64,000 nucleotides of DNA, taken from contig CASEUJ010000040.1 in assembly GCA_949291125.1 (NCBI GenBank), positions 55,500-119,499 on the forward strand, read 5' to 3'. Under the pieces are notes generated by a model. It ran no database searches. It was not told where the DNA came from and saw nothing but the letters and a program-made list of their open reading frames with translations. The stretch is from an uncultured Ruminococcus sp. Lineage in GTDB: Bacteria; Bacillota; Clostridia; Oscillospirales; Ruminococcaceae. This document shows, piece by piece, positions 1 to 8,431 of this stretch (positions within the stretch are counted from its first letter, which is position 1; each line of letters starts with the position of its first letter). The position numbers and the translations under genes are program-made.

Positions 1-1
1 T

Positions 2-748
2 TTCCGCAAGATCACAGTTCCATATCACGCCTCCGGCTACAGTGCACAGCAGGTGACCTATGTCAGCGATGGATACTACGTCCACAGTCAGGAAGAATTT
101 ACTGTCACAGTCACATTCGAAAAACCGATCTCCGGTCTGCTCTTATTACAAATGCATGTCAACAACCGGCTTGGCGACGGCTCTACAACTGGTGACGTTG
201 CGATCACGGTAAACGGTATCCGTAACAAGCTTACAGATCCTGACTGGAAATATCAGAATCTAAACAACGCATTTCGATATACACTTTCTTCCAACGAACC
301 GATCCGTGAACTAAAGGTGACGTTTTCCTCCGGAGATTATATCATCTCCGACGTCGCACTATATACAATCTCTTATCAGGCATTAGAAGATGCTGGTGAC
401 CAAATCACGCCCTTTCAAGTAAAACACGCAGATATTGGAGACGATACAATCTCCGGTTCAATCGATGTCACACAAGACAGCTGGTTCGTGCTTTCTGTTC
501 CGTATGACGAAGGTTTCTCCTGCTTTGTCGATGGAAAAGAAGTGCCGATTGTAAAAACCGATATGGATTTTATCGGATTTCCAATCTCTGCCGGTTTTCA
601 TCAGATCGCAATCACCTATCATGCGCCCGGTTCCTTCGCTGGCATTAGATGTTCTGCTTTGGGGATCGGTGCAGCAATCCTGTGGTTTGGTGGAAACACC
701 GGATGGACGCTATGGGACAAGCACCACAAACGTAAACGAAATTTTTGA
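2..748 (+). CDS. YfhO-family membrane protein, C-terminal part (cut by window edge)
   Basis: The reading frame is open from base 2, with no start in the window, so the gene enters from the left. The visible 248 residues resemble the extracellular C-terminal beta-domain of YfhO-type glycosyltransferase-like membrane proteins: a 'PYDEGFSCFVDGKEV' stretch, then 'SAGFHQIAITYHAPG', then one last transmembrane segment (about residues 215-235 of the visible part) and a basic tail HHKRKRNF. In YfhO proteins this domain follows many membrane helices and is linked to glycosylation of lipoteichoic acid or other surface polymers. The family call rests on this C-terminal signature alone. No clear terminator follows. 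Confidence 0.7.
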   Translation, partial: FRKITVPYHASGYSAQQVTYVSDGYYVHSQEEFTVTVTFEKPISGLLLLQMHVNNRLGDGSTTGDVAITVNGIRNKLTDPDWKYQNLNNAFRYTLSSNEPIRELKVTFSSGDYIISDVALYTISYQALEDAGDQITPFQVKHADIGDDTISGSIDVTQDSWFVLSVPYDEGFSCFVDGKEVPIVKTDMDFIGFPISAGFHQIAITYHAPGSFAGIRCSALGIGAAILWFGGNTGWTLWDKHHKRKRNF

Positions 749-766
749 AATCCTACCGCATTCCCC

Positions 767-795
767 TTGCAATTTTCTCTCAAATATGCTATGAT
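767..795 (+). promoter_or_regulatory. Sigma-A-type promoter for tautomerase-maf operon
   Basis: TTGCAA (767-772), a 17 bp spacer and TATGAT (790-795) preceded by TGC (extended -10). It lies about 80 bp before the tautomerase start. Confidence 0.65.
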
Positions 796-878
796 GAATA
801 AGTAGCACACACGGCAGAAAAGAAGACCGCAGTGCGCTAAATCCCCAAATTTCGAAAAAGCATAGGAGGATCATGAAC

Positions 879-1112
879 ATGCCGCATATTACCATCAAAA
901 TGCTAAAAGGAAGAACAGACGAACAGAAAAAAGTTGCAGCTGATAAAGTAGCACAGGCTCTTGTGGATGCGATCGGATGCAGCGCAGATCACATTTCCGT
1001 TGCTGTTGAGGATTTTACACCAATAGAGTGGCAAGATGTATTCCAGAAAGAAGTCACCGAAAGCGAGCATATCTACAGAGAACCACACTATGACCCGAAG
1101 GATGTGTTGTAA
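879..1112 (+). CDS. 4-oxalocrotonate tautomerase family protein
   Basis: Small 77-residue tautomerase. Start choice matters because these enzymes use the N-terminal proline as catalytic base. An ATG at 873 sits only 2 bases after the AGGAGGA at 864-870, while the ATG at 879 is 8 bases away and is followed directly by Pro (MPHITIKML). After Met removal this gives Pro1. Length and N-terminus fit the 4-OT/YwhB-like group, although the mid-region (DAIGCSADHISVAVEDFTP) and a C-terminal extension are typical of less-studied members. The physiological substrate is unknown. It overlaps the next gene, maf, by one base and probably shares its transcript. Confidence 0.85.
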   Translation: MPHITIKMLKGRTDEQKKVAADKVAQALVDAIGCSADHISVAVEDFTPIEWQDVFQKEVTESEHIYREPHYDPKDVL

Positions 1113-1684
1113 TGCAGCTGATCCTTGCATCCGGTTCCCCGCGGCGACAAGAACTTCTGCGGCTTGTAACACCGGATTTTTTAGTACAACCTGTCAATAT
1201 AGACGAATCTATTCCGGATACCATTGCACCCGAAGATGCATCTACATATTTAGCACGCAAAAAAGCACAGGCTGCGGCAAGACAATTTCCGGACAGCATT
1301 GCGCTGGGTGCAGATACGACAGTCCTGCTTGGAAATCAGATCTTAGGTAAGCCGCGTACGCCAGAACATGCTGCGGAAATGCTGCGTCTTTTATCTGGAA
1401 AGACGCATAAAGTCATCACCGGTGTAGCACTTGCAGAGCGTGAACACATGGAATCATTCTGTACAAAAACACTTGTCACATTTTATCCACTCAGTGAGGC
1501 AGAAATTCGGCAATACGTCGCAACCGGTGAGCCGCTCGATAAAGCCGGCAGCTATGGCATTCAGGGCTATGGTGCACTACTGGCAGAACGGATTGAAGGC
1601 GACTATTACGGCATCGTAGGACTTCCTATCGCACCACTTGCTCGAATGCTTCGAACATGGAACGAAAAAGGAGGCTCAATATGA
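1112..1684 (+). CDS. maf: Maf/YhdE-type nucleoside triphosphate pyrophosphatase
   Basis: 190 residues with the Maf hallmark near the N-terminus (ILASGSPRRQELL, residues 4-16), the acidic loop ADTTV (about 68-72) and LGKPRTPEHAAEML. Maf proteins hydrolyse non-canonical or modified NTPs (dTTP/UTP and methylated nucleotides in characterised homologues) and have been linked to septum-formation arrest. C-terminal motif DKAGSYGIQGYG is typical. The start overlaps the tautomerase stop by one base (TAATG), and the stop overlaps the GNAT start (ATGA), so translation is probably coupled in a three-gene operon. Confidence 0.93.
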   Translation: MQLILASGSPRRQELLRLVTPDFLVQPVNIDESIPDTIAPEDASTYLARKKAQAAARQFPDSIALGADTTVLLGNQILGKPRTPEHAAEMLRLLSGKTHKVITGVALAEREHMESFCTKTLVTFYPLSEAEIRQYVATGEPLDKAGSYGIQGYGALLAERIEGDYYGIVGLPIAPLARMLRTWNEKGGSI

Positions 1685-2130
1685 CCACGATCCGAAAAAT
1701 GCAATCTCGCGATGAATCGGCGCTATTGCCGATGATGCGTGTCTTTTACGACTCCCCTGCCGTTTTGCACAAGGTATCTGATGATGTGCTAAAGCGCAAT
1801 ATTCAGGACGCTTCCGGCGAGTGCCCCTATGTCAAAGGATATGTCTTTACCGAACCGGATGGCAAAATCATTGGTTATTCAATTGTTTCACTGGGGTATT
1901 CCACCGAATACGGCGGCGTTTGCCTTTGGATCGAAGATATCTATCTGTCGCCGGAGTGCCGCGGACGCGGTGTCGGATCGCAGTTTTTTGCCTTTCTGGA
2001 AGAGGAATACCGTGGCAAAGCGGTGCGGCTCAGACTGGAGGCAGAACCGTCGAACACAGGGGCGATCCGCATGTACCAGCGTCATGGCTTTGAAACGATC
2101 CCCTATCACGAAATGGCAAAAGAACTTTAA
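1681..2130 (+). CDS. GNAT-family N-acetyltransferase
   Basis: 149 residues. AGGAGG at 1669-1674 points to the ATG at 1681 rather than an in-frame ATG at 1657 that has no ribosome site. The acetyl-CoA binding signature is RGRGVGSQF (about residues 94-102), preceded by the beta-strand WIEDIYLSPE and followed by the C-terminal NTGAIRMYQRHGFE typical of GNAT fold enzymes. The substrate cannot be told from sequence. It is translationally coupled to maf (ATGA overlap) and is followed by a hairpin terminator. Confidence 0.85.
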   Translation: MTTIRKMQSRDESALLPMMRVFYDSPAVLHKVSDDVLKRNIQDASGECPYVKGYVFTEPDGKIIGYSIVSLGYSTEYGGVCLWIEDIYLSPECRGRGVGSQFFAFLEEEYRGKAVRLRLEAEPSNTGAIRMYQRHGFETIPYHEMAKEL

Positions 2131-2136
2131 CGAACC

Positions 2137-2171
2137 TGTCCACATCCACATGCTGGATGTGGACAAATTTT
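2137..2171 (+). terminator. Rho-independent terminator after GNAT gene
   Basis: A perfect 12 bp stem (2137-2148 with 2154-2165) with a 5-base loop, followed by a short AATTTT run. The U-tract is brief, so termination may be partial and the DUF4317 gene 30 bases on could receive read-through. Confidence 0.6.
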
Positions 2172-2198
2172 CCAATCGAATAAAAAAGGAACAAACAT

Positions 2199-3494
2199 AT
2201 GAACAAAAAAGAATTATCTGAAATTCGAAAGAATTTTTCTGAGTCCAGCGATTTATTTGTCGTCAACCGTGCTGCAACCGCATTTGTCGATGCAGAAAAA
2301 CAGATCCGGTGTTTGAGCAACCGTGCCTATCACAACATTCCCACAGATGAAAATGAATGTCTGATCACGACACTTAAACGTGTTCTCTCTGGCACGCTTG
2401 GCAAGGGGCTTCTGGAATATGAGTTCCCGCAGGAAGCATATGAAGAAGGCGGCAGTCAGGCGATTTTGTATGAAGCACTGAATTGTAAACTAGAAGATGA
2501 CGCTTCGGTTTCTATGCTTATGGAACAGATTGTACAGAACATGGACTACGTTTCGACATATGCAATTATTGTAGCACATTGTACGTATACCGTTTTTCAA
2601 AAGTCCCGAAACGATGAGATCGACCCGTATCAGAGCTATGACTATTCATTTCTGATTACCGCAATCTGTCCGGTAGAAGTACGTGTAGACGGGCTGATCT
2701 ACAATGAAGATGATAATGCGATTGAAAAGAAAAGCGTCTATGACCGTATTGTGGCAGAAGTCCCAACTGATGGGTTTTTATATCCAACATTCACCGGTAG
2801 AGGTCCGGATGTGAACCACGTCCTCTACTCCGCACACAAGCCAAAACAAGTCAATATCAGCATCGTGGAACAAGTGCTGGGATGCAGCTTTACCCAGACG
2901 GCACAAGAGCAGAAAGAGACGTTCCAGATCATGATGCAGGAGATCGTGGCGGATGAGCTGAGTTATTCTGTCATCACCGGGGTCAACGAAAAAATCCGCG
3001 ATATTGCAGCTGAATATGCCAATGAACCGGAAATGCCGATCATTGACGATATTCATGTACGCGATGTACTGCTCGATTCTGGCGTCAGCCAGGAAAAAGC
3101 CGAAGAAATGCAAATGGCATATCGGGAGGCCACCAAGGACAAGCCCATTATGGTCAATAATCTAGTGGAGTCCAAAACTACCATCCGGATGGACGGCATA
3201 ACAATTTCTATCGGGAAGGATGCAACTGACAAAATCCGTACCCAATCCGTCGGTGGCAGGCGCTATCTGTTAATTGATCTGGATGATCCGGCGGTGGAGA
3301 TCAATGGTCTGATAGCACGCGTCGCGCCGGAAATTCCAGAATTGGTAGAACAAACAGATAACGCTTCTGATGAATTCTCACAAGAGATGATTGCATCCGA
3401 TCCGAATAATTCAATATCAGCAGGTATTTCTATATCAGATACGGTTACAAACACCGAAGAAACGAACAACGAAATTTCGGAACATGATACATAA
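2199..3494 (+). CDS. DUF4317 family protein
   Basis: 431 residues with the N-terminus MNKKELSEIRKNF and the overall pattern of DUF4317, a family of Clostridia proteins of unknown function. No signal peptide or membrane segment is seen, so it should be cytoplasmic. The body alternates acidic helices and short strands. The last ~45 residues are Ser/Glu/Asn-rich and look disordered. It lies just after the maf operon and is followed within 5 bases by the promoter of the GH5 gene. The family match is from recalled sequence pattern; no function is proposed. Confidence 0.75.
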   Translation: MNKKELSEIRKNFSESSDLFVVNRAATAFVDAEKQIRCLSNRAYHNIPTDENECLITTLKRVLSGTLGKGLLEYEFPQEAYEEGGSQAILYEALNCKLEDDASVSMLMEQIVQNMDYVSTYAIIVAHCTYTVFQKSRNDEIDPYQSYDYSFLITAICPVEVRVDGLIYNEDDNAIEKKSVYDRIVAEVPTDGFLYPTFTGRGPDVNHVLYSAHKPKQVNISIVEQVLGCSFTQTAQEQKETFQIMMQEIVADELSYSVITGVNEKIRDIAAEYANEPEMPIIDDIHVRDVLLDSGVSQEKAEEMQMAYREATKDKPIMVNNLVESKTTIRMDGITISIGKDATDKIRTQSVGGRRYLLIDLDDPAVEINGLIARVAPEIPELVEQTDNASDEFSQEMIASDPNNSISAGISISDTVTNTEETNNEISEHDT

Positions 3495-3498
3495 ATTC

Positions 3499-3526
3499 TT
3501 GACATCACGAGATTTTATGTTATAAT
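3499..3526 (+). promoter_or_regulatory. Promoter for GH5 lipoprotein gene
   Basis: TTGACA (3499-3504), a 16 bp spacer and TATAAT (3521-3526) with an extended TGT before the -10. Both hexamers match consensus. The GGAGGT ribosome site is at 3548-3553. Confidence 0.85.
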
Positions 3527-3561
3527 AAAGACAGTATTTGTAATTTTGGAGGTATATCACT

Positions 3562-5358
3562 ATGTTTTCATGGAAAAAACTTCTGGCGCTAGCTTCGGCA
3601 GCAGTGATTGCAGGGCTTGCAACAGGCTGTGGCTCCGGCGGAGACAGCAGCTCTTCCGCAGATGGCGAATCAGAATCTATGGCATACGACAGCGATTTCA
3701 CTATTGGTGTAGATGAAGTAGCAAAAGCCATGGGCGCCGGCTGGAACTTGGGCAACCAGCTGGAGGCAAACAGCGGTGGTCATGTAGACGAAACCGTGTG
3801 GGGCAACCCCACCGTTACACAAGAGCTGATCTCTGCAGTTGCGGAAGCCGGCTTTACCACCGTCCGTGTACCGGTCTCTTACCTGGACTACATCGATGAT
3901 GAAAATAATTATACGATCGACGCCACATGGCTCGATCGTGTAGAAGAAGTCGTACAGTATTGTTACAACGAAGGACTTTATGTCATCATTAACATCCACG
4001 GTGACGGCTATAACAGTATCAACGGCGGCTGGTTTTTGGTAAACGGTGAAGATCAGGATTATATCTGCGAAAAGTATGAGGCTGTATGGACACAGATCGC
4101 AGACCGTTTTAAGGACTATGACGAACATCTTATCTTTGAATCCATGAACGAAGAATCCGACGGCACCTACACCGACCCGAACCCGGATTACTACGCAAAT
4201 CTCAATACCTACAATCAGATCTTTGTGGACACTGTTCGCGCAAGTGGCTCGAAGAACACCCATCGCTGGCTGTTAGTACCGGGCTGGAATACCGATATCA
4301 ACTATACCGTTGGTGATTATGGTTTTGAAATGCCCACCGACGAGAACTGCACTGCTGATGAAAGCCGCATGATGCTCTCAGTACACTATTACACCCCGTG
4401 GGATTATTGCGGCGAGGAAGACCTAAAGACCATCCTTTGGGGCGCATATGGCACAGAGATGAAGGATACTTACGGATTCCCGGCTATGAATCTGGCCAAG
4501 TGGGGGGACGAGGCATACTTAGACGATCTGTTCCAGCAACTATATGACAAATTTGTGTCAAATGATATCCCGGTGGTCATTGGCGAGTATGGCTGTATCG
4601 ATAAAACTTCGGCATACCCGGATTTCAGCGGTGAGATCCAGGGCAACCGCGCATACTTCAATGGCTATGTGGCTGGTAAGGCTGCATCCATGGGCATGAT
4701 CCCAGTATACTGGGACAATGGATACAACGGTGTTTATGGTTTTGGACTGTTCGATAGAAACACACTGGAACAGACTCAACCGGAAATCATCAGTACAATC
4801 ATCGAAGCGGTGAAAAATCAGGATCCGCAGGCAGGTATGGATGTCCGAATTGAAACAACGGTTGAAACCATAGAAGAAGCGCACGCATATCTCGGAATCC
4901 AGACTGAGGTGTTCACCTTCCGCAATTCCTGCTCGGATGCAGAGTATGGCATTGATACAGAGTATTTCAACACCCTGATCAAGTGGGGCGAAAACGATGA
5001 GATCATTGACACCGGTGCCACATTCACCGATGCAACGATCACAGAAGACGGCACATATTCCGTTGGCGTTTCCGGCTATGACTTCTCATCTGACAGCAGC
5101 TCACTAAATATGCTCTTTGTCAGCACAGACTTTGCGTTCACTAATGACATTGATGTAACAGATGTAGTTGTGAAATGCGACGATACAGAAATTCCTGTTG
5201 ACAATCCTCTCTTGATCGCAGATGAAAACGGCAATCTCTATATCGAACTTATCAACATTTACAACACTGACCTTGCAGCACTCGACTATCAGATGCCGAC
5301 AGATAGCTTAACCATCACCTTTACCATTAGCGGCATGGAAAGCGTATTGTCTGCATAA
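3562..5358 (+). CDS. Glycoside hydrolase family 5 lipoprotein (probable beta-1,4-glucanase)
   Basis: 598 residues. A signal peptide ends at a lipobox-like ATGC (Cys23), followed by a Ser/Gly linker, so the enzyme is probably membrane-anchored rather than on the cellulosome; no dockerin is present. The GH5 domain spans about 45-420: GAGWNLGNQLEA (59-70), the acid/base Glu in MNEE (E197), VHYYTPWDY (274-282) and the nucleophile Glu in IGEYG (E342). The WNLGN and HYYTPWDY patterns fit the GH5_4-like endoglucanase/xyloglucanase branch; the exact substrate is inference. Residues ~425-598 form an all-beta C-terminal domain that I do not recognise and that could bind carbohydrate. Own promoter upstream, strong terminator downstream. 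Confidence 0.88.
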   Translation: MFSWKKLLALASAAVIAGLATGCGSGGDSSSSADGESESMAYDSDFTIGVDEVAKAMGAGWNLGNQLEANSGGHVDETVWGNPTVTQELISAVAEAGFTTVRVPVSYLDYIDDENNYTIDATWLDRVEEVVQYCYNEGLYVIINIHGDGYNSINGGWFLVNGEDQDYICEKYEAVWTQIADRFKDYDEHLIFESMNEESDGTYTDPNPDYYANLNTYNQIFVDTVRASGSKNTHRWLLVPGWNTDINYTVGDYGFEMPTDENCTADESRMMLSVHYYTPWDYCGEEDLKTILWGAYGTEMKDTYGFPAMNLAKWGDEAYLDDLFQQLYDKFVSNDIPVVIGEYGCIDKTSAYPDFSGEIQGNRAYFNGYVAGKAASMGMIPVYWDNGYNGVYGFGLFDRNTLEQTQPEIISTIIEAVKNQDPQAGMDVRIETTVETIEEAHAYLGIQTEVFTFRNSCSDAEYGIDTEYFNTLIKWGENDEIIDTGATFTDATITEDGTYSVGVSGYDFSSDSSSLNMLFVSTDFAFTNDIDVTDVVVKCDDTEIPVDNPLLIADENGNLYIELINIYNTDLAALDYQMPTDSLTITFTISGMESVLSA

Positions 5359-5395
5359 ACGCTTACATACTTTCCAAATATCAGCATATCATCAC

Positions 5396-5440
5396 AACAG
5401 GCGATATCTTCCGGAATATCCGGTCGATATCGCCTGTTTT
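5396..5440. terminator. Bidirectional terminator between GH5 and CE12 genes
   Basis: A 13 bp perfect stem (5396-5408 with 5426-5438) with an inner CCGGA/TCCGG stem, then TTTT. It serves the convergent GH5 gene (+) and the pectin operon (-). Confidence 0.8.
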
Positions 5441-5458
5441 CATGCTTGAAAAATATCC

Positions 5459-8416
5459 TTAGTTCAGAATCCGTATCAGTTCATTTGCCACAAGTTGTGC
5501 GACTGCACTTGCACCGGTTTCGGTGAAGTGAGTCATGTCAGTATCAGACAATTCTGTAGAGATCAGATGATAAGTATACGCCGTATCGTAACCAATGGCG
5601 TTATAATGCGCTACCATCAATGCATTCAGATCGATATATGGAACCTGATAATATGCTGCAATCTGTTTTATAGCATCGCAGTAATTCTGATAGCTGCCCT
5701 CAAACTGTCCGGTGGCGGCATTATATGCCTTAAGTCCCAGAACCGTTGTCACTAGTACCGGCGTACCTCCTTTTTCAAGTGCTCCCTCAATATATTTGGC
5801 AATGTAGAATTCAAAACTTCCCTCTGTTCCAGGTACACTGCCACAAACCGGTGCATAACGTTCCGCATTGTTATAAGCAGAGTCGTTGATGCCAAACTGA
5901 ACTAACAGATAATCTCCCGGCTGCATCTCATCGAGGATTGCATCGAGTCTGCCATTATCATAAAAGCTCTTGGAACTTCTACCAGCAATTGCATGATTGG
6001 AAACGGTATAGCCTTCCGGCAAATAATTTTCCAGATACGCACCCCATCCTTGCTGTGGTGCATAGCTTGCACGATAAGTCTGTACAGTTGAATCACCTGC
6101 AATAAAGATCGTTGTATCTGACGAAGGCGTCGGATCCGGTATGGGATCTGACTGCGGTGGGATATAGGTCTCGGCGATTGGCTCTTCTGTCTGCTCGAGA
6201 TAGAGCGTATCAAAATTCGGAGCACCCTCCTCTACCATCGACGTCATACGGATCACATTTTCTCCGGCTTTCAGCGGAAGTACAATGCCGCGTTCGCTCC
6301 ATGTCGTCCAGCTGCCTGTAGTCAAAAAGTCCTGCATCCAATAGTCTTTTGCACCGTTGACTTCAATTTTCATGGCACGGTTTATATTACTGCCATTTGC
6401 TGTGCGGAAAGAACAGAGATAGTTGCCGTCCTCCGGCACATTCACATTCCATTCCAAAAAACTGCCAACACAATTATCAAGATTCACATATGCCTCATCG
6501 GTAAAGCCGGCATTGACTGATTCTGTTACTCCACGGCAGAAGGATGCATCAATCGCATAATACAATGCACTTTTTTTCTCATTTGCGGCAAATGACTTCT
6601 GATTTAACAGATACTGCTGCATTGCCACGCAATCAGCAAGCCCAACTACACCGTCTGCGTTAGTATCTGCGAATCGACGCTCTGCACGTGTCAGATGCGG
6701 TATGAATACCTGTTGACGCATTAAGGCGAAATCAATACCGTTTATTTGTCCATCCTGATTTAGATCCCCCAAAATACCACCTGGTTCCCCAGAAGCAAAT
6801 GTCACCGGTTCTAGCGTCCATGCCTGGCACGCATGACCATTGCGTTCCCACTGCTGCACATTTGCACCGCTCTCTGTGTTAGCGTTCTTGACTTCCACGC
6901 ACCGTGCATCCTGAGAAGATTTTGTAACAATGCAATAAGAGCCATCCGAATTCTGAAGAAACTTAAACTTTTGTGCATCGGCATAAGTATTCGACCAGAT
7001 GCCAATATTGGTGCCATTGTCCGGTGCACCATAAGCAAGATCAAGCAGATAAGTTTCACCCCCACTGAGGGCGTTGTAAACTTGATAATACCCATCAGGA
7101 TCTGCCTGAACGCGCCAGAGATACGCTTCATCAAGCCGATTACAAAGCTGTTGAGAAACATTTGCGCCATCTGCACCAACGCCACCCTCTACTGCCATGT
7201 ATAGCCCACTATTCTGATTGCGTAGCAAATACCATGTGTTTTCTGTAATTTCTGCACCGACCTCCGGCTCAGTCGCCCGATCCCATGCAATGGCATTTGC
7301 GGCAAGTTCTGCCAGTTTCATCGCGCCCTGGCGATTGGGATGCAGCGTGTCATTCTCCATATAAAGTGCAGTCGTTGCCTCCTGACCAATGGAAACACAG
7401 TAGTCAAAGAACAGGCGAAATAGATCCAGCACTTCAACGTCTTGTTCTGTGCCGATCTGATCCAGCGTACTGCCAAACCATCTGCCGGTGAGATTCGGAT
7501 GCTCTGTGATGTCGTTGGCACGCCCTTGTTGTTTGATAAGAATCACGCGCATACCTTTTGCTTTTGCGCGCTGTACCATGTCTGTGACGACCGTATAATA
7601 TTCCTCTGCATTGGAATAGTTGGTGTCATTGATGCCGATCGAAATGATGTAAATATCTCCAGATTTCCCATATGTTTCAATGACATCGAACTGTCCTGCC
7701 TCGACAAAGCCCTTGGCATATTGCCCGCTTGCCGCCATGTTGCGTACCTGCCATTTGTTGGTATCGAGGAGCTGCGGCAAAACCTGTCCCCAGCCGGCCT
7801 GAACGCTGGTATCCAGCGGATAGTAATTGCAAACCGTAGAATCGCCGCACATCCAGATCGTCGGCGGCAGCTGCGTTTCATTCGAAACCCATGTGATTTC
7901 TAATGTGCTGATCGAAAAGGCATAGCCCTCTTTCCCGGCAGCAGCACGAATGTTCAGCTGTCCGTCAGTGATTGGCAAAAGAATCGAATCTTTCGCCAGA
8001 TCGCCGGTCATATTGACGATCTGAAGCATACCCTCCATGTAAATGCTGGTGCGGTTGGTGTTGCCAAGTGTGACTGTTATCTGATAAAGTCCGTTCGGCA
8101 AATCCACATCAAACGTGTTGCTTGCGTTTTTCGTATCTGTGAACTGTACGGCATCGCTGTATACGCCGCTTCCGGAAGCCGCAACATCCCGGACACCTGC
8201 AGTGCTTCGAAAGCCATAGCCCAGCGTTGCATCATAGCCTTGTGCCGCACTGACGGAGGTATAACCGTTTTCTACCACCTCACCAAAGTCAAACATCCAA
8301 TTCGAGCTTGCTGCTGATACAGTCCCTGGTAGATACCCCGTCAGGTGAAATCCAAATAACACCATCATCAGACAGAGCAGCCATGCGAAAATCCGTTTAC
8401 CCATTGTAAGTTTCAT
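5459..8416 (-). CDS. Dockerin-bearing double rhamnogalacturonan acetylesterase (CE12-RICIN-dockerin-CBM35-CE12)
   Basis: 985 residues, secreted (signal peptide about 1-35). Domain order: jelly-roll N-domain (38-175); first SGNH/CE12 esterase (186-380; GDS at 191-193, GIND 261-264, D356xxH359); ricin-type CBM13 domain (390-540, two QxW repeats); dockerin (548-606; DLNQDGQ and DTNADGV calcium loops); CBM35 (615-742); Pro/Asp linker; second CE12 (768-985; GDS 774-776, GIND 842-845, D960xxH963). Both esterase triads look complete. CE12 enzymes remove acetyl groups from rhamnogalacturonan I. It lies 15 bp after the PL11 lyase gene in one operon, so deacetylation and backbone cleavage would act together on the cellulosome. 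Ribosome site AGGAGGTT at 8422-8429. Confidence 0.9.
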   Translation of the reverse strand: MKLTMGKRIFAWLLCLMMVLFGFHLTGYLPGTVSAASSNWMFDFGEVVENGYTSVSAAQGYDATLGYGFRSTAGVRDVAASGSGVYSDAVQFTDTKNASNTFDVDLPNGLYQITVTLGNTNRTSIYMEGMLQIVNMTGDLAKDSILLPITDGQLNIRAAAGKEGYAFSISTLEITWVSNETQLPPTIWMCGDSTVCNYYPLDTSVQAGWGQVLPQLLDTNKWQVRNMAASGQYAKGFVEAGQFDVIETYGKSGDIYIISIGINDTNYSNAEEYYTVVTDMVQRAKAKGMRVILIKQQGRANDITEHPNLTGRWFGSTLDQIGTEQDVEVLDLFRLFFDYCVSIGQEATTALYMENDTLHPNRQGAMKLAELAANAIAWDRATEPEVGAEITENTWYLLRNQNSGLYMAVEGGVGADGANVSQQLCNRLDEAYLWRVQADPDGYYQVYNALSGGETYLLDLAYGAPDNGTNIGIWSNTYADAQKFKFLQNSDGSYCIVTKSSQDARCVEVKNANTESGANVQQWERNGHACQAWTLEPVTFASGEPGGILGDLNQDGQINGIDFALMRQQVFIPHLTRAERRFADTNADGVVGLADCVAMQQYLLNQKSFAANEKKSALYYAIDASFCRGVTESVNAGFTDEAYVNLDNCVGSFLEWNVNVPEDGNYLCSFRTANGSNINRAMKIEVNGAKDYWMQDFLTTGSWTTWSERGIVLPLKAGENVIRMTSMVEEGAPNFDTLYLEQTEEPIAETYIPPQSDPIPDPTPSSDTTIFIAGDSTVQTYRASYAPQQGWGAYLENYLPEGYTVSNHAIAGRSSKSFYDNGRLDAILDEMQPGDYLLVQFGINDSAYNNAERYAPVCGSVPGTEGSFEFYIAKYIEGALEKGGTPVLVTTVLGLKAYNAATGQFEGSYQNYCDAIKQIAAYYQVPYIDLNALMVAHYNAIGYDTAYTYHLISTELSDTDMTHFTETGASAVAQLVANELIRILN

Positions 8417-8431
8417 CTCAGAACCTCCTGT